A stretch of 31,448 nt of DNA, taken from positions 1 through 31,448 of the forward strand of contig JAEYSJ010000016.1 in assembly GCA_023434855.1 (NCBI GenBank), written 5' to 3'. This document shows, one piece after another, positions 1 through 7,881 of this stretch. The stretch is from Bacillota bacterium. GTDB lineage: Bacteria > Bacillota_C > Negativicutes > JAEYSJ01. Each line of letters begins with the position of its first letter. Position 1 is the first letter of the stretch. Both the position numbers and the translations under genes were made by a program. The notes under the pieces were generated by a model, which worked only from the letters and a program-made list of their open reading frames with translations, did not search any database and was not told the DNA's origin.

Positions 1-26
1 GAAGCAGCAACAGAAGTAATCGCCAT
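1..26 (-). CDS. 5' end of an unidentified gene (cut by window edge)
   Basis: On the minus strand an AGGTG-type ribosome binding site sits 7 bases before an ATG at 26..24. The frame then reads M-A-I-T-S-V-A-A to the window edge. Another ATG lies two codons upstream but is too close to the binding site. Only eight codons are visible, so no product can be named. It follows the fliT-like gene closely and is probably in the same transcript. Confidence 0.35.
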
Positions 27-43
27 ATTCATTCACCTGCCTG

Positions 44-370
44 TCAGCTTTTTTGATCCAATCGGTTGCCGACAGGCCGTTCGCCATAGCCGTCATAAGC
101 ATTAGAAACCGATTCCTGCTGCTTAGCCGTATTGAGCAAAAACTGCAGCCGGTGATTAATTCCCTGATTGGTCAGTCGAATTGACTCCAACAGCGACCTT
201 CCTTCGGCAGTTCGCTTATAAGCATCTTCACAGTTATCAAGCTCAGCCTGAATCTTTTCCCGCTGATTCATCAGTTCAAAAAACAGGTCAATATCATTTC
301 TGATGAGGAACTTGGACATTTCCTGGGTTAGAAAATGATAATCCTGCCATAACTCCCGCGGCGCTTTCAT
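44..370 (-). CDS. fliT: FliT-like flagellar chaperone
   Basis: This is a 108-residue, charged, mostly helical protein directly downstream of fliS. Its ATG shares one base with the fliS stop (TAATG), so the two are translationally coupled. FliT proteins are small helical export chaperones that bind the filament cap protein FliD. Sequence identity in this family is poor and the call rests on size, helical character and position after fliD-fliS, as in Bacillus subtilis. The last 20 residues are rich in G, R, N and Q and look disordered. An alternative name would be an unspecified FlgN/FliT-type chaperone. Confidence 0.65.
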   Translation of the reverse strand: MKAPRELWQDYHFLTQEMSKFLIRNDIDLFFELMNQREKIQAELDNCEDAYKRTAEGRSLLESIRLTNQGINHRLQFLLNTAKQQESVSNAYDGYGERPVGNRLDQKS

Positions 371-768
371 TAGCGAGCCACCGCCACCTGCTGTTGTCCC
401 TTGGCCAGCTTCATTGCTTCCGCCCAGGTAGTGCGCAGATCAACTAAAATTGCTTTGGCGTCTTCCAGCGGCTGAACTTGTTTTTTCACATTCCCCTGAA
501 TCAGGCTTTGCTCAATAAAGCGATACAAAGCCATCCAGTTTTGCGAGAGTTCATACTGCATGTCCAAGGTACTCATAAATTCGCGCACAATATCCTGTGC
601 TCTTAAGTTAGCAGCATTCGCCTTCTCCAGATTACCGGCCTGAGTAGCAAGAATGCACTCATTGACAAACCGGATAGCCCCATTATATAGCATAAGGGTT
701 AACTCTTCCGGCGAAGCGGTCATTACTTGTTGTGTTTTATAGGTATTTGCTGTTGTAGCAGCATTCAT
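370..768 (-). CDS. fliS: Flagellin export chaperone FliS
   Basis: The 132-residue protein has the usual FliS length. The N-terminal block around residues 9-30 is typical, with YKTQQVMTASPEELTLMLYNGA followed by a helix containing IRFVNECI. FliS binds the C-terminal helices of newly made flagellin in the cytoplasm, preventing premature polymerisation and guiding it to the export gate. The ATG at 768 has a GGAGG site six bases upstream. It lies 34 bases after fliD and overlaps the fliT-like gene by one base. FliS also contacts FliW in Bacillus, linking it to the fliW-csrA pair upstream in this window. Confidence 0.95.
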   Translation of the reverse strand: MNAATTANTYKTQQVMTASPEELTLMLYNGAIRFVNECILATQAGNLEKANAANLRAQDIVREFMSTLDMQYELSQNWMALYRFIEQSLIQGNVKKQVQPLEDAKAILVDLRTTWAEAMKLAKGQQQVAVAR

Positions 769-802
769 ATGGATTCCTCCATGCTTTCGTTCAGATTAAA
801 TT

Positions 803-2332
803 CTATTGTCCCAGTTGCTGAGATAACCAGGCACTTTGCTTGCTAAGATTGCTGAGAGCCTTCTCCATAGCATCAAATTGTTTGTAATAGCGGGCTTCAA
901 CTTGAGCCAGTCGACTATTCATATCATATAACTGCTCTTTATAGTCAGCAATACTTTTTGCCATATTACTTTTTGTATCCGTAATGTTTGGCGTACCTGC
1001 TTCGGTTTTCAGCCTGCTAAGAGATGCTTGCATTTGGTCGTACAAGCGGTTAGCTACCCCCTTGGAGTCTTGCGTATCACCGGGCGTACCAAAGATCTTA
1101 TATACAATATCAGGATCAGCTTCTAAAGCTTTGCGCAAATCATCTTCATCTACATATATCTTCCCACCATTTGAAGCCTCCGTTGTAATCTTACCGTCAT
1201 CATCAAAATATTTACCTGTGCCAATGCCGATATCAATGGCACTTTGGTATTTACCTGTCAAACCTTTTATAGAATCGGAAAAGCTCGCACGCAAATTAGT
1301 AGCTATCTGCGTAAGAATTGGATCACGGCGTAAAGTACCACTTTTTGCTTTTTCTTCCCACGCTTTTATTTCGCTGTCCTTCATATCGGCCTTCTGAGCA
1401 TCTGTCAGAGGCCCATAATCAGAATACTTATCTTCCTTAAGTTCTTTTTGAATTAAAGCCATGAAAGAATTATAGCTGTCCACGAAGCTCTGGACATTGG
1501 CAATCGTTTTATCGATATCCGGCTGAACTCCAATACTGGTAGGGATTGGTTTTTCATCTGAATCTATAAAGCTAGTAGCCTTTAAAGTATAGGTAACGCC
1601 CGAAACAGTAAAAGTATTCGAATCTTGTTTGAGTTCTACACCATCAAGGTTCACAATTGCATCTTGTCCGTTATAGGTCTCGGAGCCGTCAATCTTAAGC
1701 TTATTAAGAAATGATAAGCCTTCAGATCCTGTACCAGCAAAGCTAACGGTAGCCGCTACACCAGTCTTGTTTGAATATAAGTAAAATCGATCCAATGTAG
1801 TATCATAATTAGCCTTTACATCTGCTCCGGCTTTATTAATGTTACTGACAACTTCATTTAGCGTCATACTGCCCTTAACTGTAACACTCTTACCATTAAT
1901 CATTACATTAAACTCAGATGTATCAGTAATTCCTGCAAACTGGTCGGCAAGTGTTCCTTTCTTCTTACCGGCAGCAGTATCGGTAATACTATCACTACTT
2001 GATAATTTAACACCATCAGCTAACTGCTGCACAATCAGTGAGTGAGACACATTAGCTGCATCAGCGTTGGCTGTGGCACTAGCCACCGTTTCATTACTGG
2101 AAGTCACTTGTTTTGGCGATAAATTGGTTTGTTTTTTAAAATCAGCAAGCGTTTTATTACGAAAATCCTCTGCTAACGTATAAATTGTATTAAGATCTTG
2201 TTTCTTCCATTCAACCTGTGTTTTCTTCTGCCATACCTTATCATAAGAAGCTCTGCGCGCCTTCATTAAGTCTTTGACCATCTGATCAATGTCCATACCA
2301 GAGCCACTAAGCCCGTATGTTCTCATTACCAT
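803..2332 (-). CDS. fliD: Flagellar filament capping protein FliD (HAP2)
   Basis: The protein has 509 residues. The N-terminal region has the FliD pattern, with LSGSGMDIDQMVKDLMKARR near residues 8-27 followed by a helical D0/D1 segment. The middle is a beta-rich, S/T/G-rich region around residues 90-260. The C-terminal segment has a long coiled coil ending in LSNLSKQSAWLSQQLGQ, typical of the family. FliD forms the cap at the filament tip under which flagellin folds. The ATG at 2332 is preceded by AGGAGGTTGTACAG. It follows flaG by 21 bases and is followed by fliS, the standard order. Confidence 0.95.
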   Translation of the reverse strand: MVMRTYGLSGSGMDIDQMVKDLMKARRASYDKVWQKKTQVEWKKQDLNTIYTLAEDFRNKTLADFKKQTNLSPKQVTSSNETVASATANADAANVSHSLIVQQLADGVKLSSSDSITDTAAGKKKGTLADQFAGITDTSEFNVMINGKSVTVKGSMTLNEVVSNINKAGADVKANYDTTLDRFYLYSNKTGVAATVSFAGTGSEGLSFLNKLKIDGSETYNGQDAIVNLDGVELKQDSNTFTVSGVTYTLKATSFIDSDEKPIPTSIGVQPDIDKTIANVQSFVDSYNSFMALIQKELKEDKYSDYGPLTDAQKADMKDSEIKAWEEKAKSGTLRRDPILTQIATNLRASFSDSIKGLTGKYQSAIDIGIGTGKYFDDDGKITTEASNGGKIYVDEDDLRKALEADPDIVYKIFGTPGDTQDSKGVANRLYDQMQASLSRLKTEAGTPNITDTKSNMAKSIADYKEQLYDMNSRLAQVEARYYKQFDAMEKALSNLSKQSAWLSQQLGQ

Positions 2333-2353
2333 CTGTACAACCTCCTATTGCAA

Positions 2354-2716
2354 CTAAGCTTTTTTATCTAACAACATGCCAACATATTCTTGTATATTGG
2401 CAATTGTATCCAACAATTCATGCGGTGGAAATTCCTTTAAAACCGTACCGTCACGCTGATCAACCATTTGCACAATCAGTCGCTTTGTTTTCTCATGCAG
2501 CGAGAATTGCAAATCGGTATTCATTAGTTGCATTAACTTATTCATTCTTTCTGTGACTTGCTCGGCCTCATCACGAGTAAGCGGATTAGTCTCCTTTTGC
2601 ATGGGGTAATCATAGTTCTTAGCTGATTTAGCCGATCCGCCAAGCTGGCTTTCTGCTAACGGTTTGGAAGCTTGTGCCGTTGAAAGTATCGCGGTAGTTT
2701 TTAAAGTGACATCCAT
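2354..2716 (-). CDS. flaG: FlaG-family flagellar protein
   Basis: The 120-residue protein has a disordered N-terminal half and a conserved C-terminal half. The latter contains LQFSLHEKTKRLIVQMVDQRDG and then KEFPPHELLDTIANIQEYVG, the FlaG (YvyC) signature. FlaG proteins sit next to fliD and influence filament length, with unknown biochemistry. The ATG at 2716 has GAGGTGG ten bases upstream. It is the first gene of a flaG-fliD-fliS-fliT unit and has its own sigma-28-like promoter, separated by a strong terminator from the glycosylation genes before it. Confidence 0.9.
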   Translation of the reverse strand: MDVTLKTTAILSTAQASKPLAESQLGGSAKSAKNYDYPMQKETNPLTRDEAEQVTERMNKLMQLMNTDLQFSLHEKTKRLIVQMVDQRDGTVLKEFPPHELLDTIANIQEYVGMLLDKKA

Positions 2717-2752
2717 GTCTTGTCCACCTCGTCAAAATCTTCTCTATTGTTT

Positions 2753-2778
2753 ATATCGAAGAATTAAGGCTATTTCTA
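2753..2778 (-). promoter_or_regulatory. Sigma-28 (FliA/SigD)-like promoter for flaG-fliD-fliS-fliT
   Basis: Read on the minus strand, TAGA (2778-2775) is followed by a 14-base spacer and TTCGATAT (2760-2753). The flagellar sigma consensus is TAAA, N14-16, GCCGATAT, so this is 3/4 plus 6/8 with the CGATAT core intact. Transcription would start about 30-35 bases before the flaG ATG. It lies just downstream of the pseI terminator, where a new promoter is needed. Confidence 0.55.
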
Positions 2779-2791
2779 AAGGGATTTTCAC

Positions 2792-2825
2792 AAAAAAGTT
2801 GCTGCAACATCATTATTGCAGCAAC
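2792..2825 (-). terminator. Rho-independent terminator after pseI
   Basis: A perfect 10-bp stem is formed by GTTGCTGCAA (2825-2816) and TTGCAGCAAC (2807-2798), with an 8-base loop. On the minus strand it is followed directly by TTTTTT (2797-2792). This marks the 3' end of the glycosylation island and isolates it from flaG. Confidence 0.9.
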
Positions 2826-2930
2826 GGTTATTACTTTTGGGAACATTAAACACCTGTTATCAACAGCTCTAAAGCTTCCAATAGTTACGTGCCATGTCTC
2901 CGAGTATTGTATTGAGAAAACTATAATTTA

Positions 2931-3980
2931 TTATAGAAAATCAAAGCTAAGTGGCGTCCCTTTTTTAATATCCTGCACAGCCTTTTTACCTATAACTAAG
3001 TCGAGATACTTAGTTGGTAATCCAAGACCTGGGCGGATCGCTTTTATGTTATTCAGGGAAAAAATGTCCCCAGCCTGCATATCCTCTGATACATAAAGCG
3101 AGCGCCGATGCTTAAGCGATGGAAATTCCCCAACAGTTGGACCATAGCTAACATGACCAAGAGCCTGCCAGGCAGTTTTACTTTCCATTACAAGCCTTGC
3201 CATTTCTTTCGGTTCCATTGAAAATGCCGAGTCAACACCACCATCAGCGCGAGATAAGGTGAAATGCTTTTCAATTACCGTCGCTCCCAAAGCAATAGCA
3301 GCAATAGCAGTGCCAATCCCCATTGTATGGTCTGACAAACCAATCTGGCACTGGAACAAATCCCTCATATGAGGAATTGTAAGCAGATTAGAGGTATCCG
3401 GATTCGCCGGATACGTACTAGTGCACTTGAGCAATATAATATCTTTGCAACCATTTGACCGCAATGTACGGACCGCTTCATCAAGTTCAGCAATCTCTGC
3501 CATACCAGTAGATACAATGACAGGTTTACCAGTATTGGCAACCCTTTTTAACAATTGTATATCAGTGTTTTCAAATGAGGCTATTTTATAGCACGGTACT
3601 TTGAGTGTCTCCAGAAACTCGACTGCAGTCTCATCAAAGGGAGTACTAAAGGCTACCATGCCCAGTTCATGACATCGTTTGAAAATAGGTTCATGCCACT
3701 CCCATGGAGTGTAAGCTTGTTGATATAACTTGTAAAGAGAATTCCCCTGCCATAATGAGTCAGGGTCATCAATAAAAAACTCTCCCTTATCTATGTCAAG
3801 AGTCATTGTATCAGCGGTGTAGGTTTGAAGCTTTAAGGCTTGTACACCAGCCGCTGCTGCTGCGTCTACTATTGCCAGCGCACGTTCTAATGAATGATTG
3901 TGATTGCCTGACATTTCGGCAATGATAAATGGTTGATGGCCACTCCCTATTATAAAATCGCCAATTTTAACTTCCAACAT
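2931..3980 (-). CDS. pseI: Pseudaminic acid synthase PseI
   Basis: This NeuB-family enzyme condenses a 2,4-diacetamido-2,4,6-trideoxy-L-altrose type sugar with phosphoenolpyruvate to give pseudaminic acid. Residues 1-260 form the NeuB barrel with AEMSGNHN (21-28), KLQTYTADT, ASFENTD, STGMAEI and EKHFTLSR. The last 65 residues or so form the antifreeze-like SAF domain that closes the active site. The length of 349 residues is normal. A GTG at 3983 also opens the frame, but AAGGAGG is 7 bases from the ATG at 3980 and only 4 from the GTG, so the ATG is chosen. It follows the HAD gene by 12 bases and ends the island operon. Confidence 0.93.
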   Translation of the reverse strand: MLEVKIGDFIIGSGHQPFIIAEMSGNHNHSLERALAIVDAAAAAGVQALKLQTYTADTMTLDIDKGEFFIDDPDSLWQGNSLYKLYQQAYTPWEWHEPIFKRCHELGMVAFSTPFDETAVEFLETLKVPCYKIASFENTDIQLLKRVANTGKPVIVSTGMAEIAELDEAVRTLRSNGCKDIILLKCTSTYPANPDTSNLLTIPHMRDLFQCQIGLSDHTMGIGTAIAAIALGATVIEKHFTLSRADGGVDSAFSMEPKEMARLVMESKTAWQALGHVSYGPTVGEFPSLKHRRSLYVSEDMQAGDIFSLNNIKAIRPGLGLPTKYLDLVIGKKAVQDIKKGTPLSFDFL

Positions 3981-3992
3981 CACTTCGCCTCC

Positions 3993-4661
3993 TTATGCCT
4001 GGTTCAAACAGTCAATGTCTAAATCAGTTAAAGATTTAATCGAATGTTTCGCTTCATACTCCTCAGAAAGGTTGACATTACGGAACTGTCCAGTCAAAAC
4101 ACGTATCGTTCGAAATCCAAATGGCTTAATTCCTACAAAGTCCTTATAAGGATTATCGGCTACATATATTACCTGGATTGGATCGACTTTTTCCCATTCA
4201 CAGATTTTCATAAAGCAGTAAGGAGAAGGCTTAGCATGCCTCACACCAAACCGGTGGGTAATTAGGCAGCGCTCCACCAATTGAGGTAGTCCAAGTGCCA
4301 CCAGTTTATTATATTGCACAACCTTATTACCATCTGTCACAATATACTTCGGATAATTTTTAAAGCGAGTCAAGCAGCTTTCTGCTTCAGAATATAACCT
4401 TATATCCGGTTTATGAAGCCGATAGGCAGACAAGCACCGGCGCACATTACGACGCGAATAACAGCTAAAATTGATCAGCAGATCATCAAAGATTCTACCC
4501 CGTCCGTATGCCAAGCGAGCTTGCATAAAGGTGTAAGCTGCAGAAAAGTCGATCAACTCTTCCTGTTCTAAAAAACGGGCAACTGCCGCAAATCCGCTAT
4601 CCACATAGTTCAACTCATCATATAAAGTGTCATCCATATCAAAAACTAATATAAGCTTCAT
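3993..4661 (-). CDS. HAD-superfamily hydrolase (putative phosphatase) in the Pse cluster
   Basis: The 222-residue protein carries all HAD motifs. Motif I is FDMDDT, with nucleophile D8 and acid/base D10. Motif II is around IVTDGNK, the motif III lysine is in HAKPSPYCF, and motif IV is VADNPYKDF. An insert between motifs I and II is compatible with a subfamily I cap. The product is cytoplasmic with no signal or membrane segment. Its ATG overlaps the stop of the ATP-grasp gene (ATGA), so the two are coupled, and pseI follows 12 bases later. The substrate is unknown. The bacterial PseI product is not phosphorylated in the known pathway, so a sugar-phosphate intermediate of a side branch is only a guess. 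Confidence 0.8.
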   Translation of the reverse strand: MKLILVFDMDDTLYDELNYVDSGFAAVARFLEQEELIDFSAAYTFMQARLAYGRGRIFDDLLINFSCYSRRNVRRCLSAYRLHKPDIRLYSEAESCLTRFKNYPKYIVTDGNKVVQYNKLVALGLPQLVERCLITHRFGVRHAKPSPYCFMKICEWEKVDPIQVIYVADNPYKDFVGIKPFGFRTIRVLTGQFRNVNLSEEYEAKHSIKSLTDLDIDCLNQA

Positions 4662-5629
4662 TGGGTCACTTCCATTATCAGGTCCTGCGGATACCTGATC
4701 TGTCGCAATTGCTGCTCCAATCGGCAGAAGGGATATTGCTGCAAATTCTCGCCCCGGCTCTCCAGTAAAAACCAGTAAAAACTATCCAATCCCGCGGCAA
4801 TGCTCATCGTCGATGCCCCGCCAAAGCGGGCGTTACATTCAATAATTGCCATATGACCTTGTTCATCTACGAGAACCTGTAATACCACATGACCATACAA
4901 ACCTAAACGGCCAATATAGTGGGCACACAACTCCTCAAGTACCGTATTTTTCACTGTGGTTGTAACTTGCGACTCACCATTAACAACAATATCACGCGAT
5001 CGGCAGACTATACCCTGGATCTGTCCTTGTTTATTCACATAGGCATCTGCACTGTATTCTCGACCTCTTACGAAAGGTTGAAAAATAGGATATGACAACT
5101 GACAAGCATGAAGCTTAGCCTGCTCAGAAGACAGCTTAAGTCCAATATGGTGTGAGCCGGCACCGTACCTTTCTTTTACCACAAACCATTCTGCATTTAA
5201 TCCATCAAGAGACGATTCCGTTTCAATAGCCGGAATACTTAATTGCTTACAGATTTGGTAAAATAGCACTTTATCCAAACAACGCTTTATACTTTCTGAT
5301 TCAGCTACCATAACAGCTATACCATGTTTTTCTAAATAAGCCTTGCACTCACTCCAAAATAGTAATTCACCGTCACGAGTTGGGATAACATAGCGTACTC
5401 CATATTGCTGTAAGTTCGACAATAACTTTTCAGGCGTTATTTTATCTAATAAGGGCATCTGCCAGAAGTCATCAGCAAAATACCTGGTCAAGCACTTTTC
5501 GTCCTGATCAGCAATAATAATCTTGCCTTTGTTATCCAATTTAGCCAGGGCCTGCCTAACAGCTTGCAATAATGGAATTTTTTTAGCAGCACTGGATATC
5601 AATACATTTCCTGACCGATTCTTAGACAA
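4658..5629 (-). CDS. ATP-grasp ligase in the Pse cluster
   Basis: The 323-residue protein resembles CarB-type ATP-grasp enzymes. An N-terminal pre-ATP-grasp fold runs to about residue 110. VVKERYGAGSHHIG (150-163) supplies the ATP lysine and glycine loop, QPFVRGREYSAD (184-195) follows, and ECNARFGGAS (264-273) holds the metal ligands E264 and N266. Such enzymes activate a carboxylate with ATP and join it to an amine. Translation starts at TTG (5629), with AAGTGGTGAT upstream, inside the pseG stop region (8-base overlap). Its own stop overlaps the HAD start. The tight coupling to pseG and pseI argues for a role on the pseudaminic acid precursor, for example acylating an amino group, but the substrate is not shown by the sequence. 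Confidence 0.82.
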   Translation of the reverse strand: MSKNRSGNVLISSAAKKIPLLQAVRQALAKLDNKGKIIIADQDEKCLTRYFADDFWQMPLLDKITPEKLLSNLQQYGVRYVIPTRDGELLFWSECKAYLEKHGIAVMVAESESIKRCLDKVLFYQICKQLSIPAIETESSLDGLNAEWFVVKERYGAGSHHIGLKLSSEQAKLHACQLSYPIFQPFVRGREYSADAYVNKQGQIQGIVCRSRDIVVNGESQVTTTVKNTVLEELCAHYIGRLGLYGHVVLQVLVDEQGHMAIIECNARFGGASTMSIAAGLDSFYWFLLESRGENLQQYPFCRLEQQLRQIRYPQDLIMEVTQ

Positions 5630-6656
5630 ATTTCATCACCACTTTTTCTGTGCCAATTTCCGGTACTATGGCTTGCCCTTGGCATGACATTTTATTTAAC
5701 AAGTGAGGATTAGCTACAAGATGTTCCACTGCTATCCCAATCCTAGTCGAATCCACTGTAGTATAAAATCCCAGGTAATCAATTGCTCCCGCTTTTGCCA
5801 ATGCTTGGGAGGCTTCTATTTGATTGTCGGCAACACTGATAACAATACTAGGCAACCCTAGGTAACAACGTTCCCATAATGTACTTCCGCCCGCTCCAAT
5901 AGCTAAATCAGCCTTCATCATACGTTCAGCCATATTAGTCACCTGACAGGCGAAGCTAAAATTTTTATGCATTTCGCACTGCCGCCTGATATCTCCAGCT
6001 AATGGATTAGCAGCCCCAACAATAACCTCAACGAAAAACTGACGTTTTTTAAAATTAGTCAGAGCAACTAATACTTTGCCAGTTTCACCAGTTGGATCGC
6101 TTCCGCCAAAAAAGACCTGAATATGTCTCACTTTTCCGCAATTGCGCACTCTATTGTGAACACAAGAAAACTCCTCGCGCAATAAAGCATACTCAGGTCC
6201 TAATAATAGCTTGGTTGCCGGTAAGACAAGCTTCCGGTATCGACTAGCGTTTTGTCCATAATTTGCATCCAACAACAAATCACAGTCGTGCCTCCTATTA
6301 GCCAGATCATCAATTACCATGATTCTTCCGACATAGGGGCGTAAAGTTTTTTCCCAACAAGCATCCAGACTATAATGGTCAACTATTAGCCAGCCAGGCT
6401 TAAGATCAAGTTTTATAATCACTTCTGCAGTTGCTCGTGCATCGTCTTGCCAAGTGATGTCTTCTCTGTCAATTTCAAGCATTACTACTGGAAAGCCTTG
6501 TTCGCGTACCAAATTTACAACATTTCCCGGGAAATTTCTACAAATAAAAACAATTTGGGAGCCTGCGGTACGTAAAAAGCTGGCAAGAGTCAGACATCGC
6601 ATCAGATGCCCTGATCCTATTGTTAAGGAAGAATCGGCACGTATTATAATTTGCAT
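5622..6656 (-). CDS. pseG: UDP-sugar hydrolase PseG
   Basis: PseG removes UDP from the UDP-linked 2,4-diacetamido-2,4,6-trideoxy-L-altrose before PseI acts. The 344-residue GT-B-like protein has GSGHLMRC (14-21) containing the conserved H17, then DHYSLD, LLDANYGQ, a FFGGSDPTGETGK nucleotide-site segment and GAGGSTLWERC near residue 250. All are typical. The ATG at 6656 has AAGGTGAT upstream. It is not fused to a PseH acetyltransferase domain, as it is in some species. It follows the TPR glycosyltransferase by 34 bases and overlaps the ATP-grasp gene. Confidence 0.93.
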   Translation of the reverse strand: MQIIIRADSSLTIGSGHLMRCLTLASFLRTAGSQIVFICRNFPGNVVNLVREQGFPVVMLEIDREDITWQDDARATAEVIIKLDLKPGWLIVDHYSLDACWEKTLRPYVGRIMVIDDLANRRHDCDLLLDANYGQNASRYRKLVLPATKLLLGPEYALLREEFSCVHNRVRNCGKVRHIQVFFGGSDPTGETGKVLVALTNFKKRQFFVEVIVGAANPLAGDIRRQCEMHKNFSFACQVTNMAERMMKADLAIGAGGSTLWERCYLGLPSIVISVADNQIEASQALAKAGAIDYLGFYTTVDSTRIGIAVEHLVANPHLLNKMSCQGQAIVPEIGTEKVVMKFV

Positions 6657-6690
6657 ATGATTATCACCTTATCGAACATTGTAGTGCGAC

Positions 6691-7866
6691 TTACTGCTGA
6701 TAGGTTAAAAGAACAGGTCTAAGCCCACGCCAGGTAAATTGCAGATCGGATAGCCGAGCAGCAACATCATCGCCTGCAATTTTACTGTTTTTCAAGGCAT
6801 CAAGGTAGTTAGGCGCTTGAGCAACGGCCCTATTCCAATAGGATCGAGCTGTTTCCCATTCGCCTTTCAGCGCTTTAAGACAACCTAAGTTATTGATTGC
6901 GGCAAGATCATTTACTTGTTTGTTTAGCACTTTAATAAAGGATTGCTCAGCTTTATCCCAGTGTTGCTTCTTCAAAAAATATACGCCCTCATAAAAGTAG
7001 GCCGAACTACATTGAGGATTGAATTCAATCACCTGTTGAATCCACTGATAAGCATCATCAAAATGATGCAGCTTAAAAAGAGTAGCAGCAAAGTCTAAAT
7101 AATTACTCTCCTTAGATAACTTACGCTTATTGATGGCGGCCTGAATAAACTCCAAATCATATTTCTCGAGAATTGTTCGTTCATCAGCTAAAAATCCCGC
7201 TATCTCTCTGGAGGTGTTCTGCGAATGTCTTCGTATCTTAACCAGTGGTTGATCAACGTACCCAAATCCGCCTAACTGGGCCATACGTAACCATAAATCC
7301 CAATCCTGCGAATATCGCAGTTCGGAATCAAAGCCCCCTGCTTTGATTATACTTTCTTTTTTAAGCAGTACACCCGACATGGATAAAATTTGATTTCGTA
7401 CGAACTGGTACCCCAGTACTTCCCCAATATCAACTTGCCGCCATCTGTGTATGCCTGGGATAACACAACCAGTCTCATCAATCTGGCTGCAGGCACTATG
7501 TACCAGGACATAATCACCTTTTTTATTCAATTCCAGTAGCCGTGCCAGCTCAACTTCCAGCATATTCGGTTCAGCAATATCATCATGATCCATATAAACA
7601 ACGAGTTCATTGCTTGCCAATAAAAGGCCCTTATCACGGATTTGTGAAGGTCCGACATTCACTGCATGCTTCTCCAAAAGAACATGCTTAATTACCGTCT
7701 GTTCCGCTAGCAGATTCTCGATAATATAGCAGGTCTCATCATTGCTGCCATCGTCAAGCACAATCAGTTCATCAGGCATTAACGTTTGCTTCAAAATACT
7801 TTCTACTGTTTCCTGGATAAAAGAAGCACAATTAAAGGTAGGAATAATTACACTCACTGGCTTCAT
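6691..7866 (-). CDS. GT2 glycosyltransferase with C-terminal TPR repeats
   Basis: Residues 1-215 are a GT-A family 2 domain with SVIIPTFN at the start, VLDDGSND (37-43) and a DHDD metal motif (93-96). It ends with YSQDWDLWLRMAQLGG, the usual GT2 acceptor-side motif. Residues 250-385 contain three or so tetratricopeptide-like helical pairs (for example AYFYEGVYFLKKQHWDKAEQSF). No membrane segment is seen, so it acts in the cytoplasm. GT2 enzymes of this kind add single sugars, and the TPR tail probably binds a protein, plausibly flagellin or another island enzyme. The ATG at 7866 has GAAGAGG upstream. It lies 15 bases after the preceding glycosyltransferase. Confidence 0.85.
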   Translation of the reverse strand: MKPVSVIIPTFNCASFIQETVESILKQTLMPDELIVLDDGSNDETCYIIENLLAEQTVIKHVLLEKHAVNVGPSQIRDKGLLLASNELVVYMDHDDIAEPNMLEVELARLLELNKKGDYVLVHSACSQIDETGCVIPGIHRWRQVDIGEVLGYQFVRNQILSMSGVLLKKESIIKAGGFDSELRYSQDWDLWLRMAQLGGFGYVDQPLVKIRRHSQNTSREIAGFLADERTILEKYDLEFIQAAINKRKLSKESNYLDFAATLFKLHHFDDAYQWIQQVIEFNPQCSSAYFYEGVYFLKKQHWDKAEQSFIKVLNKQVNDLAAINNLGCLKALKGEWETARSYWNRAVAQAPNYLDALKNSKIAGDDVAARLSDLQFTWRGLRPVLLTYQQ

Positions 7867-7881
7867 GTGGATACCTCTTCG

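Noticed and set aside
984..1397. Plus-strand open frame of 137 codons opposite fliD
   Set aside because: Antisense to fliD with low-complexity serine/leucine-rich translation. No independent support.
2921..2936. Inverted repeat CTATAATTTATTATAG at the pseI stop
   Set aside because: A short AT-only palindrome overlapping the stop codon. The real terminator is the GC-containing hairpin at 2798-2825.
2931..3980. Assignment as legionaminic or sialic acid synthase instead of PseI
   Set aside because: The PseB/PseC/PseG partners in the same operon specify the altrose-type intermediate, and no LegB/LegC or NeuC-type genes are present.
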